A stretch of DNA of 64,000 nucleotides from UBA7398 sp964567545. Its GTDB lineage: Bacteria; Actinomycetota; Actinomycetes; Nanopelagicales; Nanopelagicaceae. Under the pieces are notes generated by a model. The model was not told the origin of the DNA and searched no databases. It was given only the letters and a program-made list of their open reading frames with translations. The stretch lies in the NCBI GenBank assembly GCA_964567545.1, contig CAZMNB010000001.1, positions 44,296-108,295 of the forward strand, written 5' to 3'. Of the stretch, positions 1-7,762 are shown one piece after another (position 1 is the first letter of the stretch; every line of letters begins with the position of its first letter). The position numbers and the translations under genes were made by a program.

Positions 1-740
1 ATCGACCCCGCGATAACTGGTCCGGCTAGGTGGCGAAGTTCTGGCGTAAATAACTCCGGCAATTTGAGCAAGCTAGCCCCCGCGATAACCGGCAAAGCCA
101 GAAGAAAAGCAAACTCCGCGGCCACGCTATGATGCATTTTGCGCAAAAGTCCCGCGCTAATTGTGATACCAAATCGACTAATACCGGCAAAAAGAGCCAA
201 ACTTTGAGCAAACCCAACCGCCACTGCTGAACTCGGAGTTATATGTTCGGAAATATTAATGACCGAGTTTGTGGAAGTTGCCAGAGTGTTAGTTTTACGA
301 GATAAACGTTCTACTGAAATAAGAATTAGACCATTTATAGTCAGGAATATTGCGCTTGGTAACGGATCGCCAAATAGATTTTGTAGCGGCCCTTCAAAAG
401 CGTAACCGAGCGCTCCAACCGGGATGGTCGCGATAATTATCATCAAAAAAAGTTTTGTATTGGGTGTTGCGTAGTTTCTACTTCGCACACTTTTCAAGGT
501 GGCGCCAAACATTGCAAACCATCGGTTTCGAAAAACAAAAAAGAGAGCCAAGGCACTCGCCGCGTGCAGTGCAATCGTTACCGTTAAATAAGGTGAAGCC
601 GGGTCAGAAATGAAACTTGCCCAACTGCCACCGATCCACGCTGGGATTAGCACTGCGTGACCTAAACTTGAAATCGGGAACAACTCAGTTATCCCTTGAA
701 TTAAGCCAGTCAGAATTGATTGCGTATAAGAAAGTTCCAT
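1..740 (-). CDS. uppP: Undecaprenyl-diphosphatase UppP (BacA family), cut by window edge
   Basis: Membrane phosphatase that turns undecaprenyl diphosphate into the monophosphate carrier lipid for peptidoglycan and other envelope polymers. I translated the minus strand from the ATG at 740. Residues 16-28 match the first BacA signature (Glu19, Ser24-Ser25, His28 visible), and a later stretch reading AGISRFG matches the second signature, where most members have PG-SRSG. The frame stays open for 246 codons to the window edge, so the C-terminus is missing. The protein is hydrophobic throughout, as expected of a polytopic membrane enzyme. It is divergent from the next gene across about 50 bases. 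The Ser-to-Phe change in the second signature is a minor oddity. Confidence 0.88.
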   Translation of the reverse strand, partial: MELSYTQSILTGLIQGITELFPISSLGHAVLIPAWIGGSWASFISDPASPYLTVTIALHAASALALFFVFRNRWFAMFGATLKSVRSRNYATPNTKLFLMIIIATIPVGALGYAFEGPLQNLFGDPLPSAIFLTINGLILISVERLSRKTNTLATSTNSVINISEHITPSSAVAVGFAQSLALFAGISRFGITISAGLLRKMHHSVAAEFAFLLALPVIAGASLLKLPELFTPELRHLAGPVIAGS

Positions 741-791
741 TGCGGCAGGTTACCCAATTTTTAAGTAATATCTTCATAGTAGGGTTCTGGG

Positions 792-1457
792 ATGGCTAAT
801 ATCTTGAGCGATTTTTTGAGACCGCATCGCACTATTCCAATAACTCCGTGGACCGCTCCTTCTCGTTGGTCAATCTCGCCACTACGAATTTCGGTATTAA
901 CTTTTGGCTTATCGGTCTTTGGTATTGGTGAAGCGTTTCTGCTCCAATCTGGCATTGGTAACTCACCTTGGACGGTATTAGCGGAAGGGTTATCGTTACA
1001 TCTACCCATTCCAATTGGTGGCGCTACTGCATTAATAAGTTGCATAGTTCTCTTGCTCTGGATTCCGCTTAAAGAAAAACCAGGATTTGGCACGATCTTA
1101 AATATTTTAGTTATCGCAGGGGCTCTCCAAATTGGCATTGCCATAATTCCCCATCAAAATAATTTTCTATTCGGATTGATTTTTGCATTAATCGGGATTG
1201 GTGCAGTTGGTATCGGGAGTGGGATATATATAACTTGCGGCTTAGGACCTGGACCCCGAGATGGGTTAATGACCGCTTTACATAATCGAACTGGCATCCG
1301 CGTGGGCAGAGTTAGATTGACCTTAGAAATTTTGGTGTTGAGCAGCGGTTGGCTATTGGGCGGCACCGTTGGAATTGGCACTGCTCTTTTTGCGCTCCTA
1401 ATTGGACAATCAATAGCAATTTGTTTTGGTGTCGTTTCCCGAATTACCGCCCAGTAA
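792..1457 (+). CDS. YczE/YyaS/YitT-type integral membrane protein
   Basis: A 221-residue polytopic membrane protein of the YczE/YyaS/YitT-like group. After a basic 30-residue N-terminus there are about five hydrophobic segments. The family hallmark GLGPGPRDGLM lies at residues 150-160, followed by a VGRVR motif near 171 and a GWLLGG-GIGT stretch near 186-197. The biochemical role of this family is not established, and I do not assign one. The ATG at 792 has no strong Shine-Dalgarno. The gene runs the same way as the purine permease 90 bases downstream and may be co-transcribed with it, but the spacer seems to hold an RNA control element of its own. Confidence 0.8.
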   Translation: MANILSDFLRPHRTIPITPWTAPSRWSISPLRISVLTFGLSVFGIGEAFLLQSGIGNSPWTVLAEGLSLHLPIPIGGATALISCIVLLLWIPLKEKPGFGTILNILVIAGALQIGIAIIPHQNNFLFGLIFALIGIGAVGIGSGIYITCGLGPGPRDGLMTALHNRTGIRVGRVRLTLEILVLSSGWLLGGTVGIGTALFALLIGQSIAICFGVVSRITAQ

Positions 1458-1460
1458 GGC

Positions 1461-1547
1461 GTACGGTTAAAGCCTCCCCTCGGCCTGTGGACCGTCTCCG
1501 CACGGGGTCGCAAACACCCCCGATACCAAAACAGATGGGGGTAAGTC
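1461..1547 (+). promoter_or_regulatory. Possible RNA switch in the leader of the purine permease gene
   Basis: The leader contains four alternating C and G tracts: CCCC 1476-1479, GGGG 1504-1507, CCCCC 1517-1521 and GGGGG 1537-1541. ACGGT 1463-1467 can pair with ACCGT 1491-1495, and the first C tract in its loop can then pair with GGGG 1504-1507 as a pseudoknot. That leaves 1516-1521 to pair with 1537-1542, hiding the G-rich ribosome site six bases before the ATG. In the alternative fold, GGGG 1504-1507 pairs with 1517-1520 and frees the ribosome site. This is a riboswitch-like layout. I do not recognise a known class, and the folds are by eye. Confidence 0.45.
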
Positions 1548-2984
1548 ATGCTGGATAGTTATTTTAAAATCTCGCAACGTGGCTCAACCGTAGGACAAGA
1601 AGTTCGTGGCGGAATCGTTACCTTCTTCACGATGGCTTATATCGTGGCGCTTAATCCACTCATTATTGGATTAGCAAAAGATGGCGATGGGAAGTTTCTT
1701 GGTGGCGGAGATGCTCCTAATCTCGCACTGATTGCAGCTGCAACAGCACTTGTCGCGGGCGTTATGACAATTCTTATGGGTGTAGTGGCTAATTTCCCAC
1801 TCGCACTTGCAACCGGTCTCGGTTTAAATACTTTCGTAGCCGTTGGAATTGCTTCACGTATGACGTGGGCCGATGCGATGGGTTTAATAGTTCTCGAAGG
1901 TTTGATCATTACAGTTCTAGTCCTAACTGGCTTCCGGGTTGCCGTATTTAAAGCCGTGCCAACCCAACTTAAAGTTGCGATCTCGGTTGGTATTGGTCTC
2001 TTTATTGCCTTAATCGGTTTGGTCGACGCAGGTTTCGTACGTAGAACTGCATCTGGACCAGTCCCGGTAACACTTGGCGATAGTGGAACTCTAGTTGGTT
2101 GGCCAGTCATGGTTTTTGGTTTTGGCTTGCTGCTTATGGTTGGTTTAATGGTTCGCAAAATTAAAGCTGCACTTCTGATCGGAATTGTAGTTTCAACAAT
2201 AATTGCGATTGTTATCGAATCATCGCTAAAGATCGGTCCAAATTTTGATGGCGCTACTGGCAAAGTTAATCCAAAAGGTTGGGGCTTAAATGTTCCAGCG
2301 ATGCCAGATAAAGCATTAGCCACGCCAGATTTTGGTCTATTGGGACATTTCAACTTATTCGGATCATTTAGTCGAATCTCAGCTGTATCCGCGCTCCTGA
2401 TCGTATTCTCTCTCTTACTTGCCGATTTCTTCGACACTATGGGAACTATGACCGCGATTGGTCAAGAAGCTGGATTGGTTGACCGTGATGGCAATGTCCC
2501 TGGAGCAGAACGGATTTTGATCGTCGACTCGATCGCTGCTGCTGCGGGCGGTGCTGCTGGAGTTTCATCTAACACTTCTTATATCGAATCTGCATCAGGT
2601 GTCGGTGAAGGAGCGCGTACCGGTTTAGCATCCGTTGTTACTGGTATTTGTTTCTTGTTGACTACTTTCTTAGCTCCACTTGTCGCAGTAATTCCTTACG
2701 AGGCCGCAACTCCCGCGCTTGTCATAGTCGGTTTCTTAATGATGACCGGAATCAAACAAATTGATTGGGATGATCTCGGAATAGCAATTCCAGCATTCTT
2801 AACTATTATTTTGATGCCATTTACCTACAATATTTCGGTAGGTATTGGCGCTGGTTTCGTTACATACGTGGTGATTCGCTTCATTCAAGGAAGAAAGAGT
2901 GAGATCCATCCGCTGCTATTCCTAGTTTCGGGGCTCTTTATGGTCTATTTCTTGTCATCTCCAATTAATGCTTGGATTGGATAA
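1548..2984 (+). CDS. NCS2-family purine (guanine/hypoxanthine/adenine-type) permease
   Basis: A 478-residue secondary transporter of the AzgA/PbuG branch of NCS2, expected to import hypoxanthine, guanine or adenine with protons. The N-terminal RGGIVTFFTMAYI-ALNP block and the SNTSYIES-SG-GEGARTG block near residues 340-358 are family signatures. The chain has about a dozen hydrophobic segments, and its length is normal for the family. The ATG at 1548 follows a GGGGG ribosome site that lies inside a possible sequestering hairpin. A strong hairpin terminator follows the stop. The exact substrate cannot be read from the sequence; purine specificity is inferred from the family. Confidence 0.9.
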   Translation: MLDSYFKISQRGSTVGQEVRGGIVTFFTMAYIVALNPLIIGLAKDGDGKFLGGGDAPNLALIAAATALVAGVMTILMGVVANFPLALATGLGLNTFVAVGIASRMTWADAMGLIVLEGLIITVLVLTGFRVAVFKAVPTQLKVAISVGIGLFIALIGLVDAGFVRRTASGPVPVTLGDSGTLVGWPVMVFGFGLLLMVGLMVRKIKAALLIGIVVSTIIAIVIESSLKIGPNFDGATGKVNPKGWGLNVPAMPDKALATPDFGLLGHFNLFGSFSRISAVSALLIVFSLLLADFFDTMGTMTAIGQEAGLVDRDGNVPGAERILIVDSIAAAAGGAAGVSSNTSYIESASGVGEGARTGLASVVTGICFLLTTFLAPLVAVIPYEAATPALVIVGFLMMTGIKQIDWDDLGIAIPAFLTIILMPFTYNISVGIGAGFVTYVVIRFIQGRKSEIHPLLFLVSGLFMVYFLSSPINAWIG

Positions 2985-3002
2985 GCGGTAGCTAACTTCT
3001 AG

Positions 3003-3036
3003 AAAAATAGGGTCCAGAGATTGGGCCCTATTTTTT
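3003..3036. terminator. Bidirectional rho-independent terminator
   Basis: An inverted repeat between convergent genes. The left arm 3003-3015 (A-run, TAGGG, TCC) pairs with the right arm 3023-3035 over 13 base pairs with one G-U, and the loop is seven bases. The right arm ends in a T-run and the left arm starts with an A-run, so it can stop transcripts from both the permease and the ABC ATPase gene. It is the only clear intrinsic terminator I see in the window. Confidence 0.88.
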
Positions 3037-3817
3037 ATTCTGCTATCGCGTAATATCGGCCATGATTGAATTCAAGGGTAATTGGGATACCGTAAAGTTG
3101 CGAGAGAGTTGCCGAAGTTAGATTCTCCGCAATTGAACCGCTACGTAACGGCAATCCATCTTTCAATAAAAGAACATGCGTAGTACCAGCTGGAATCTCT
3201 TCAATATGATGGGTAACAATCACAGTTGCCGGTGCAGTAGGTTCAGATGCGAATTGAGAAATCCTGCGCAAAATATCCTCACGACCTCCCAAGTCCAATC
3301 CCGCCGCAGGTTCATCCAAAAGCAATATCTCCGGATCAGACATAATTGCTCGCGCAATTTGAACTCTTTTCTTCTCACCTTCACTTAGAGTTCCAAATAG
3401 CCGCTCGCCTAATTCACGTACGCCAAATGTGGTTAATAAGGCTTTAGCACGGGATTCATCCCAGAGATCATAAATTTCTTCCCAACGTTCCAACATTGCA
3501 TAAGCCGCTGTTAATACGGTATCGATAACTTTTTCATCAGGCGGCAACAAATCGATCATGGCGCTTGAAGTGAACCCAACTCTATTTCTAAGTTCAAAAA
3601 GATCTATTTTGCCTAGTTGTTTTCCTAATACAGAAACTGTACCTGTGGTTGGATGAGCAAAAGTGGCGCACATCTGCAACAAAGTAGTTTTGCCTGCGCC
3701 ATTTGGTCCGAGAATCACCCATCGCTCGCCCGCGTTTACATCCCAGTCAATTGGCCCCAAAACTACTCGAGTTCCTTTTCGGACCGATACATTTTGAAAT
3801 GATAAAACGGCGCTCAT
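3035..3817 (-). CDS. ABC transporter ATP-binding protein
   Basis: A stand-alone ABC ATPase of about 260 residues. From the start I chose, the Walker A motif GPNGAGKT is at 37-44, the signature appears as LSEGE at 144-148, the Walker B LDEPAAGLD at 167-175, and an H-loop THH follows. No permease or binding-protein gene is next to it, so the substrate is unknown. The open frame extends to 3859, but that start would overlap the divergent serB. The internal ATG at 3817 begins right before the conserved first beta strand and is more likely. The terminator stem overlaps the last codon region. It resembles YlmA/ModF-type ATPases, which is a weak hint only. Confidence 0.82.
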   Translation of the reverse strand: MSAVLSFQNVSVRKGTRVVLGPIDWDVNAGERWVILGPNGAGKTTLLQMCATFAHPTTGTVSVLGKQLGKIDLFELRNRVGFTSSAMIDLLPPDEKVIDTVLTAAYAMLERWEEIYDLWDESRAKALLTTFGVRELGERLFGTLSEGEKKRVQIARAIMSDPEILLLDEPAAGLDLGGREDILRRISQFASEPTAPATVIVTHHIEEIPAGTTHVLLLKDGLPLRSGSIAENLTSATLSQLYGIPITLEFNHGRYYAIAE

Positions 3818-3847
3818 AGGTGAGAAAGATACCGATAAACTCGACAA

Positions 3848-5050
3848 GTGAGCGGACAAACACCTAGATCTAAAAGACCAACATTTACTGGACTACTCCT
3901 ATTTAGTGGCTTGGATAAATCTGGAATCGCGGCGGGGATATTTGCTGCGCTTTCACCTTTTTCGATAAAGGTTGTCGATGTGGAACAGATATTAATAGGC
4001 GAGCGAACATTACTTACGATACTGATTGAATTAGATGCAGCTCATGCTGAGAGTATCGAAACTGATTTGACGGAGATAGCCAGAACGCTGGAGATGGATT
4101 TCGCGGCTGCATTCGGAGAAGAACCCAAACAGCGCTCAATGCAATCCCCCGCTAAAATTGTGATTGTTGGAAATAGTATTGCGCCTAAAGCGCTTCATGA
4201 TATCGCGGCTGCAATTACAGCTGCTGGTGGCAATATCAACCGGATAGTTCGAATAGCAGCTAATCCGATATTGGCAATGGAGTTTTTTATCTCAGTCGAT
4301 AGCGCCGAATTAGATAATTTGCGTAGCAAACTTAAGAATGTAGGTAAAGATAATGCAACTGGTATATCGCTCATCACAGATAGTGCAGGAACTGGATTGC
4401 GAAAACTGGTAATTTTTGATGTCGATTCCACACTAATTCAAGAAGAGGTTATTGATTTGCTTGCGGTCCGAGCAAATGTCGGGGATCAAGTATCTGCGAT
4501 TACTGCTCGCGCGATGCGTGGTGAAATTGATTTTGCAGAATCTTTAACCGCAAGAGTTTCGCTTTTGGCCGGCTTAAGTGCCGAAGAATTAATCGATGTT
4601 AAAACCGATATTCATTTATCTGCCGGCGCTAAGAATTTGATCAACTTTCTACAAAAACAGGGTCATATCGTTGCGGCAGTCTCTGGCGGTTTTACCGATG
4701 TATTACAACCAATAATGAACGAGCTAGGAATTGCGAATTATCGCGCCAATAAATTGGAGATAGTAGCCGGGAAATTGACTGGCAAAATATTGGGCGAAAT
4801 CGTAGATGCGAGAGCGAAGTCCGAAATTCTGCTCAAATTTGCTCAAGAGTTCAATTTTCAAATTGCGCAGACGGTTGCAATCGGAGATGGAGCCAATGAC
4901 TTAATCATGTTAGAGACCGCTGGAATCGGCATTGCATTTAACGCGAAGCCGAAACTAAAAGAGGTGGCCGACATTATTTTGGATATCCCTAACCTTGATG
5001 GCGTTATTTATCTTCTGGGTATGAGCGCGTTGGATGTAACCAGTAATTGA
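3848..5050 (+). CDS. serB: Phosphoserine phosphatase SerB with N-terminal ACT region
   Basis: Catalyses the last step of serine synthesis, O-phosphoserine to serine. The C-terminal HAD phosphatase has the nucleophile motif D191-V-D193-S-T followed by EEVID, a later SGG motif, and GDGAND near residue 345. The N-terminal 180 residues have the pattern of two ACT domains, as in actinobacterial SerB, and may sense an amino acid. The GTG at 3848 is the best start because the ACT fold begins soon after it. The gap to the divergent ABC ATPase gene is only about 30 bases. The stop lies four bases from the convergent hisG stop, with no terminator between. Confidence 0.92.
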   Translation: MSGQTPRSKRPTFTGLLLFSGLDKSGIAAGIFAALSPFSIKVVDVEQILIGERTLLTILIELDAAHAESIETDLTEIARTLEMDFAAAFGEEPKQRSMQSPAKIVIVGNSIAPKALHDIAAAITAAGGNINRIVRIAANPILAMEFFISVDSAELDNLRSKLKNVGKDNATGISLITDSAGTGLRKLVIFDVDSTLIQEEVIDLLAVRANVGDQVSAITARAMRGEIDFAESLTARVSLLAGLSAEELIDVKTDIHLSAGAKNLINFLQKQGHIVAAVSGGFTDVLQPIMNELGIANYRANKLEIVAGKLTGKILGEIVDARAKSEILLKFAQEFNFQIAQTVAIGDGANDLIMLETAGIGIAFNAKPKLKEVADIILDIPNLDGVIYLLGMSALDVTSN

Positions 5051-5054
5051 TAAG

Positions 5055-5900
5055 TTAAAGACGACTGGCGTGGATATCTGTAACCAATATTCCTCGTGCG
5101 CCGGCTTCATATAGATCATCCATGACAGAGTGAATCTCTTTCCGTAAAACCATAGCTCGCACCGCAGACCAGCCACTTTTCTGAAGTGGGGATACCGTAG
5201 GTGATTCGATTCCAGGGGTTATTGCGCAAGCCGCGCTAAGGTTTGCGTTTTCTACGTCGTAATCGACTAATACATATTGTCGCGCTATCACCACACCCGT
5301 CAAGCGTCGGATCATCGTTTCAATTTGTGGATTACGGATCGCGCCAATTCGTTCTATCAGAATGGCTTCGCTTCGCAGAATTGGATCCCCAAATACTTTA
5401 AGACCAGCTTGCTTTAAAGTTCCGCCTGTCGAAACAACATCAGCAATAACGTCTGCAACTCCCAAGCGAATCGAGCTCTCTACCGCCCCGTCCAACTTAA
5501 CAATCTTTGCAGAAATACCTTTAGTTTTAAGATAAGAATCAACAATTCCTGGATATGCGGTTGCAATTCGCCTATTTTCGATATCGCTTTCCTTGACATA
5601 TTGGCCGGCAGCTGCAAAGCGAAAAGTACTTTTTCCAAAATCTAAACCAAGTACCTCCACTGCTTCCGCAGCGCTATCGATTAGCAAATCTCTACCGGTG
5701 ATTCCAATTTGCAATTCACCAGAGCCTACGTAAAGGGCAATATCTCGCGGACGTAAATAATAGAATTCGACATCATTTTCTGGATCAATAAAAATCAAAT
5801 CTCGAGCATCGCTACGTTGTCGATATCCAGCTTCACGCAAAATTGCGATAGCTGATTCAGATAATGAACCTTTATTAGGTAGCGCAACTTTAAGAGTCAT
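5055..5900 (-). CDS. hisG: ATP phosphoribosyltransferase HisG (long form)
   Basis: First enzyme of histidine synthesis: ATP plus PRPP to phosphoribosyl-ATP. At 281 residues it is the long form with a C-terminal regulatory domain, so it should be inhibited by histidine without needing HisZ. The N-terminus LKVALPNKGSL and the GITGRDLL and ADVIADVVSTGGTL blocks are HisG signatures; the last one contacts PRPP. It follows hisE by 26 bases, and the ribM-hisE-hisG order fits one transcript. The ATG at 5900 is used. Nothing looks degenerate. Confidence 0.95.
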   Translation of the reverse strand: MTLKVALPNKGSLSESAIAILREAGYRQRSDARDLIFIDPENDVEFYYLRPRDIALYVGSGELQIGITGRDLLIDSAAEAVEVLGLDFGKSTFRFAAAGQYVKESDIENRRIATAYPGIVDSYLKTKGISAKIVKLDGAVESSIRLGVADVIADVVSTGGTLKQAGLKVFGDPILRSEAILIERIGAIRNPQIETMIRRLTGVVIARQYVLVDYDVENANLSAACAITPGIESPTVSPLQKSGWSAVRAMVLRKEIHSVMDDLYEAGARGILVTDIHASRL

Positions 5901-5926
5901 CTTAATAAGTACTCTTATTTGACATG

Positions 5927-6190
5927 TTAAAGCGTTTCATAAATATCACCTAATGTTATTCCGCGAGAAATCATTAGAACTTGCAGGTGGTATAAAAGTT
6001 GACTAATTTCGAGAGCGAGTTCTTGGTTGGTTTGATGTTCGGCAGCAATCCAAACTTCACCGGCCTCTTCGATTATCTTTTTTCCAATTGCGTGTATCCC
6101 ACAATCTAATTCAGCGATAGTTTTCGATCCCTCTGGGCGGTCAGAGGCAATTTGATTCAATTCCGCCCAGAGACTCTCGAAACTTTTCAT
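5927..6190 (-). CDS. hisE: Phosphoribosyl-ATP diphosphatase HisE
   Basis: Second step of histidine synthesis, hydrolysis of phosphoribosyl-ATP to phosphoribosyl-AMP. It is an 87-residue single-domain protein of the all-alpha MazG-like group. The conserved helix pattern KKIIEEAGEVWIA and the ELALEISQLLYHLQVLM stretch carry the acidic metal-binding residues. HisE is separate from HisI here, as is usual in actinobacteria, and hisE-hisG adjacency is also usual in the phylum. The gene lies 12 bases after ribM and may share its transcript. The ATG at 6190 is used. Confidence 0.94.
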   Translation of the reverse strand: MKSFESLWAELNQIASDRPEGSKTIAELDCGIHAIGKKIIEEAGEVWIAAEHQTNQELALEISQLLYHLQVLMISRGITLGDIYETL

Positions 6191-6202
6191 ATAGATATTT
6201 TA

Positions 6203-6877
6203 CTAGAGTGATACGCGCTCTCGCTTTGATATTTTCAGCCATGAGATGAATCCCCAAAGCACGAACGGTAAATAAATCGCATATAACGTCCCGGTCGGGT
6301 AATAACCATTCTTGAAGGCAAACGGTACGCCTACCAGATCTACTGCTACCCAAACCAACCAAAATTCAACATACCCGCGACTCATCCCAAAAGTGGCAAG
6401 TGCTGTACCCGTGAAGATCCAGGTATCAACCAATAACCAAGTACCACTCTCCCCAAGAGCTTTAAATATTTGATAGGCAAGCAGATAAAAGAGAATTATT
6501 GCTGGTACCAGAATTGTTCGTTCTTTCATGGTGCTCCAACGTGGCAACACTGCAGGTTTCTCAACCCCGTTTTGGCTTCGGGTTGCGTTCCACTTAACCC
6601 ACCCATAGATACTGACGACAATCAAAAGTAAATTTCGTCCGGCTTGACCATAGAAATTAGCATGTTCCTTATTATCGCCGAATGAAAAAACTGCACCAAG
6701 AAAAACTGTGAAAAGTAGCGCATCTCCCACAATTCCTGCCGGCCACGCGCTCACTTTGCGTCGCATGCCCAAAACTGCGCTAGTTAAACCGAGTGTGCCA
6801 CCGATTACTTCGCGCCAAGCAATAGATTTCGAACCAAAATTGATTTGGGCTTCAAATAACCATTTTAATAAAGACAT
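6203..6877 (-). CDS. ribM: Riboflavin transporter RibM/PnuX (PnuC family)
   Basis: A 224-residue membrane protein of the PnuC fold with about seven hydrophobic segments and PnuC-type features such as SAVLGMRRKVSAWPAG near residues 34-49 and the WLLVDTW and EFWLVWVAVDLV helices. PnuC itself moves nicotinamide riboside. The FMN riboswitch directly upstream marks this one as the riboflavin-carrying PnuX/RibM type known from Corynebacterium and Streptomyces. The ATG at 6877 has a Shine-Dalgarno at 6884-6889 that can be blocked by a hairpin. In relatives, riboflavin synthesis genes sit between rpe and hisE; here only the transporter is left. Family is certain; the substrate follows from the riboswitch. 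Confidence 0.88.
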   Translation of the reverse strand: MSLLKWLFEAQINFGSKSIAWREVIGGTLGLTSAVLGMRRKVSAWPAGIVGDALLFTVFLGAVFSFGDNKEHANFYGQAGRNLLLIVVSIYGWVKWNATRSQNGVEKPAVLPRWSTMKERTILVPAIILFYLLAYQIFKALGESGTWLLVDTWIFTGTALATFGMSRGYVEFWLVWVAVDLVGVPFAFKNGYYPTGTLYAIYLPFVLWGFISWLKISKRERVSL

Positions 6878-6883
6878 TCCGTG

Positions 6884-6906
6884 CTCCCTTAAATAGGCCG
6901 AGGGAG
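6884..6906 (-). promoter_or_regulatory. Shine-Dalgarno sequestering hairpin of the FMN riboswitch
   Basis: On the minus strand, CTCCCT (6906-6901) is a perfect complement of AGGGAG (6889-6884), the ribosome-binding site of ribM. The arms enclose an 11-base loop. Upstream, GGAG (6921-6918) can pair with CTCC (6906-6903) instead, which would free the ribosome site. This pair of exclusive stems is what a translational expression platform should look like. The pairing is read by eye. Confidence 0.65.
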
Positions 6907-6949
6907 AGCAACTCGAACTCCAACTAAAAAAATATAGCTGGAAGCTCCG

Positions 6950-7072
6950 CGTTTTCCTTTATCCAGACTCTAACTGTCGGTCTTGGAATTTCACCAAGTC
7001 AACCGACCTATGGTTTAGATCGGGTCGCGGACTTTCACCGCCGGTTCGGAATTACACCGACCCCCGGAAACG
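6950..7072 (-). promoter_or_regulatory. FMN riboswitch (RFN element)
   Basis: Read on the minus strand, the segment begins CGTTTCC and ends GGAAAACG, forming the closing P1 stem. Inside are the hallmark RFN blocks: GGTGTAATTCC, ACCGGCGGTGAAAGTCCGCGA, GGTGAAATTCC, and GACCGACAGTTAGAGTCTGGA. FMN binding is expected to lower ribM expression. It starts about 20 bases after the rpe stop, so a promoter must lie at the end of rpe or transcription must read through from rpe. Confidence 0.95.
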
Positions 7073-7093
7073 TGTAACGAGAGTATGCCAGTT

Positions 7094-7762
7094 CTAACCT
7101 AAATACGCATCCCGAGCTAGTTCCCGCAATTTTGTAACCATTTGAGCAGGATCATTCGATCTATAAACTGCGCTGCCAGCCACAAAAGTATCGGCTCCAG
7201 ATTTGCTCGCTAACGCAATAGTTTCGATAGAAATGCCACCATCAACTTGCAACCAGGTATCGGCAAAACCATCATTTCGTAACCAAGTTCTAACGGTTTC
7301 AACTTTTGGCATCATTTCTTTCATAAAACTTTGTCCACCGAAACCAGGTTCTACCGTCATTATTAAAATTAAGTCAGCTAAATGCAGATATGGTTTCACT
7401 ACATCGATTGCCGTACCAGGTTTAATGGCTAACCCAGCCCTAGTTCCAGTTTCTCTAATCTTGGTCAAAGTTACGGCAACATTTTCGGTGGCCTCAAAAT
7501 GTACCGTCACGCTTACCGCCTTAGTGGCAGCATATTGCGGTCCAGCAATATCAGCCTTATCAACCATCAAATGAACCTCAACTGGCAACGAACTGCTATT
7601 GATGATCTCGACAGATCTATTTAAATCAAAAGTGAAATTCGGTACAAATACGTTGTCCATGACATCTAAATGAATTAAATCTGCAGTGGTCGAAACTCGA
7701 GAGATTTCATTAGATAAATCATTTAAGTTCGCGTTTAAAATACTGGGACAGATACGAATCAT
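7094..7762 (-). CDS. rpe: Ribulose-phosphate 3-epimerase
   Basis: Interconverts ribulose 5-phosphate and xylulose 5-phosphate in the pentose phosphate pathway. The 222-residue TIM barrel shows the expected blocks: ICPSILNAN at the start, DLIHLDVMDNVFVPN near 28-42 with the metal-binding His and Asp, EVHLMVD, MTVEPGFGGQSF near 135-146, and VDGGI near 173. Its ATG at 7762 overlaps the rsmB stop, so the two are translationally linked. The rpe-rsmB-fmt-def-priA-metK order is the usual actinobacterial one. Confidence 0.95.
   Translation of the reverse strand: MIRICPSILNANLNDLSNEISRVSTTADLIHLDVMDNVFVPNFTFDLNRSVEIINSSSLPVEVHLMVDKADIAGPQYAATKAVSVTVHFEATENVAVTLTKIRETGTRAGLAIKPGTAIDVVKPYLHLADLILIMTVEPGFGGQSFMKEMMPKVETVRTWLRNDGFADTWLQVDGGISIETIALASKSGADTFVAGSAVYRSNDPAQMVTKLRELARDAYLG

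Noticed and set aside
1637..2437. Long minus-strand open frame opposite the purine permease
   Set aside because: Pro/Thr/Ser-rich shadow of a strong coding frame, with no family pattern.
3817..3859. N-terminal extension of the ABC ATPase up to 3859
   Set aside because: It would overlap divergent serB and adds Ser-rich residues not seen in the family.
5036..5067. Inverted repeat CCAGT/ACTGG between serB and hisG
   Set aside because: Five base pairs with a long loop and no T-run, so it is too weak to call a terminator.
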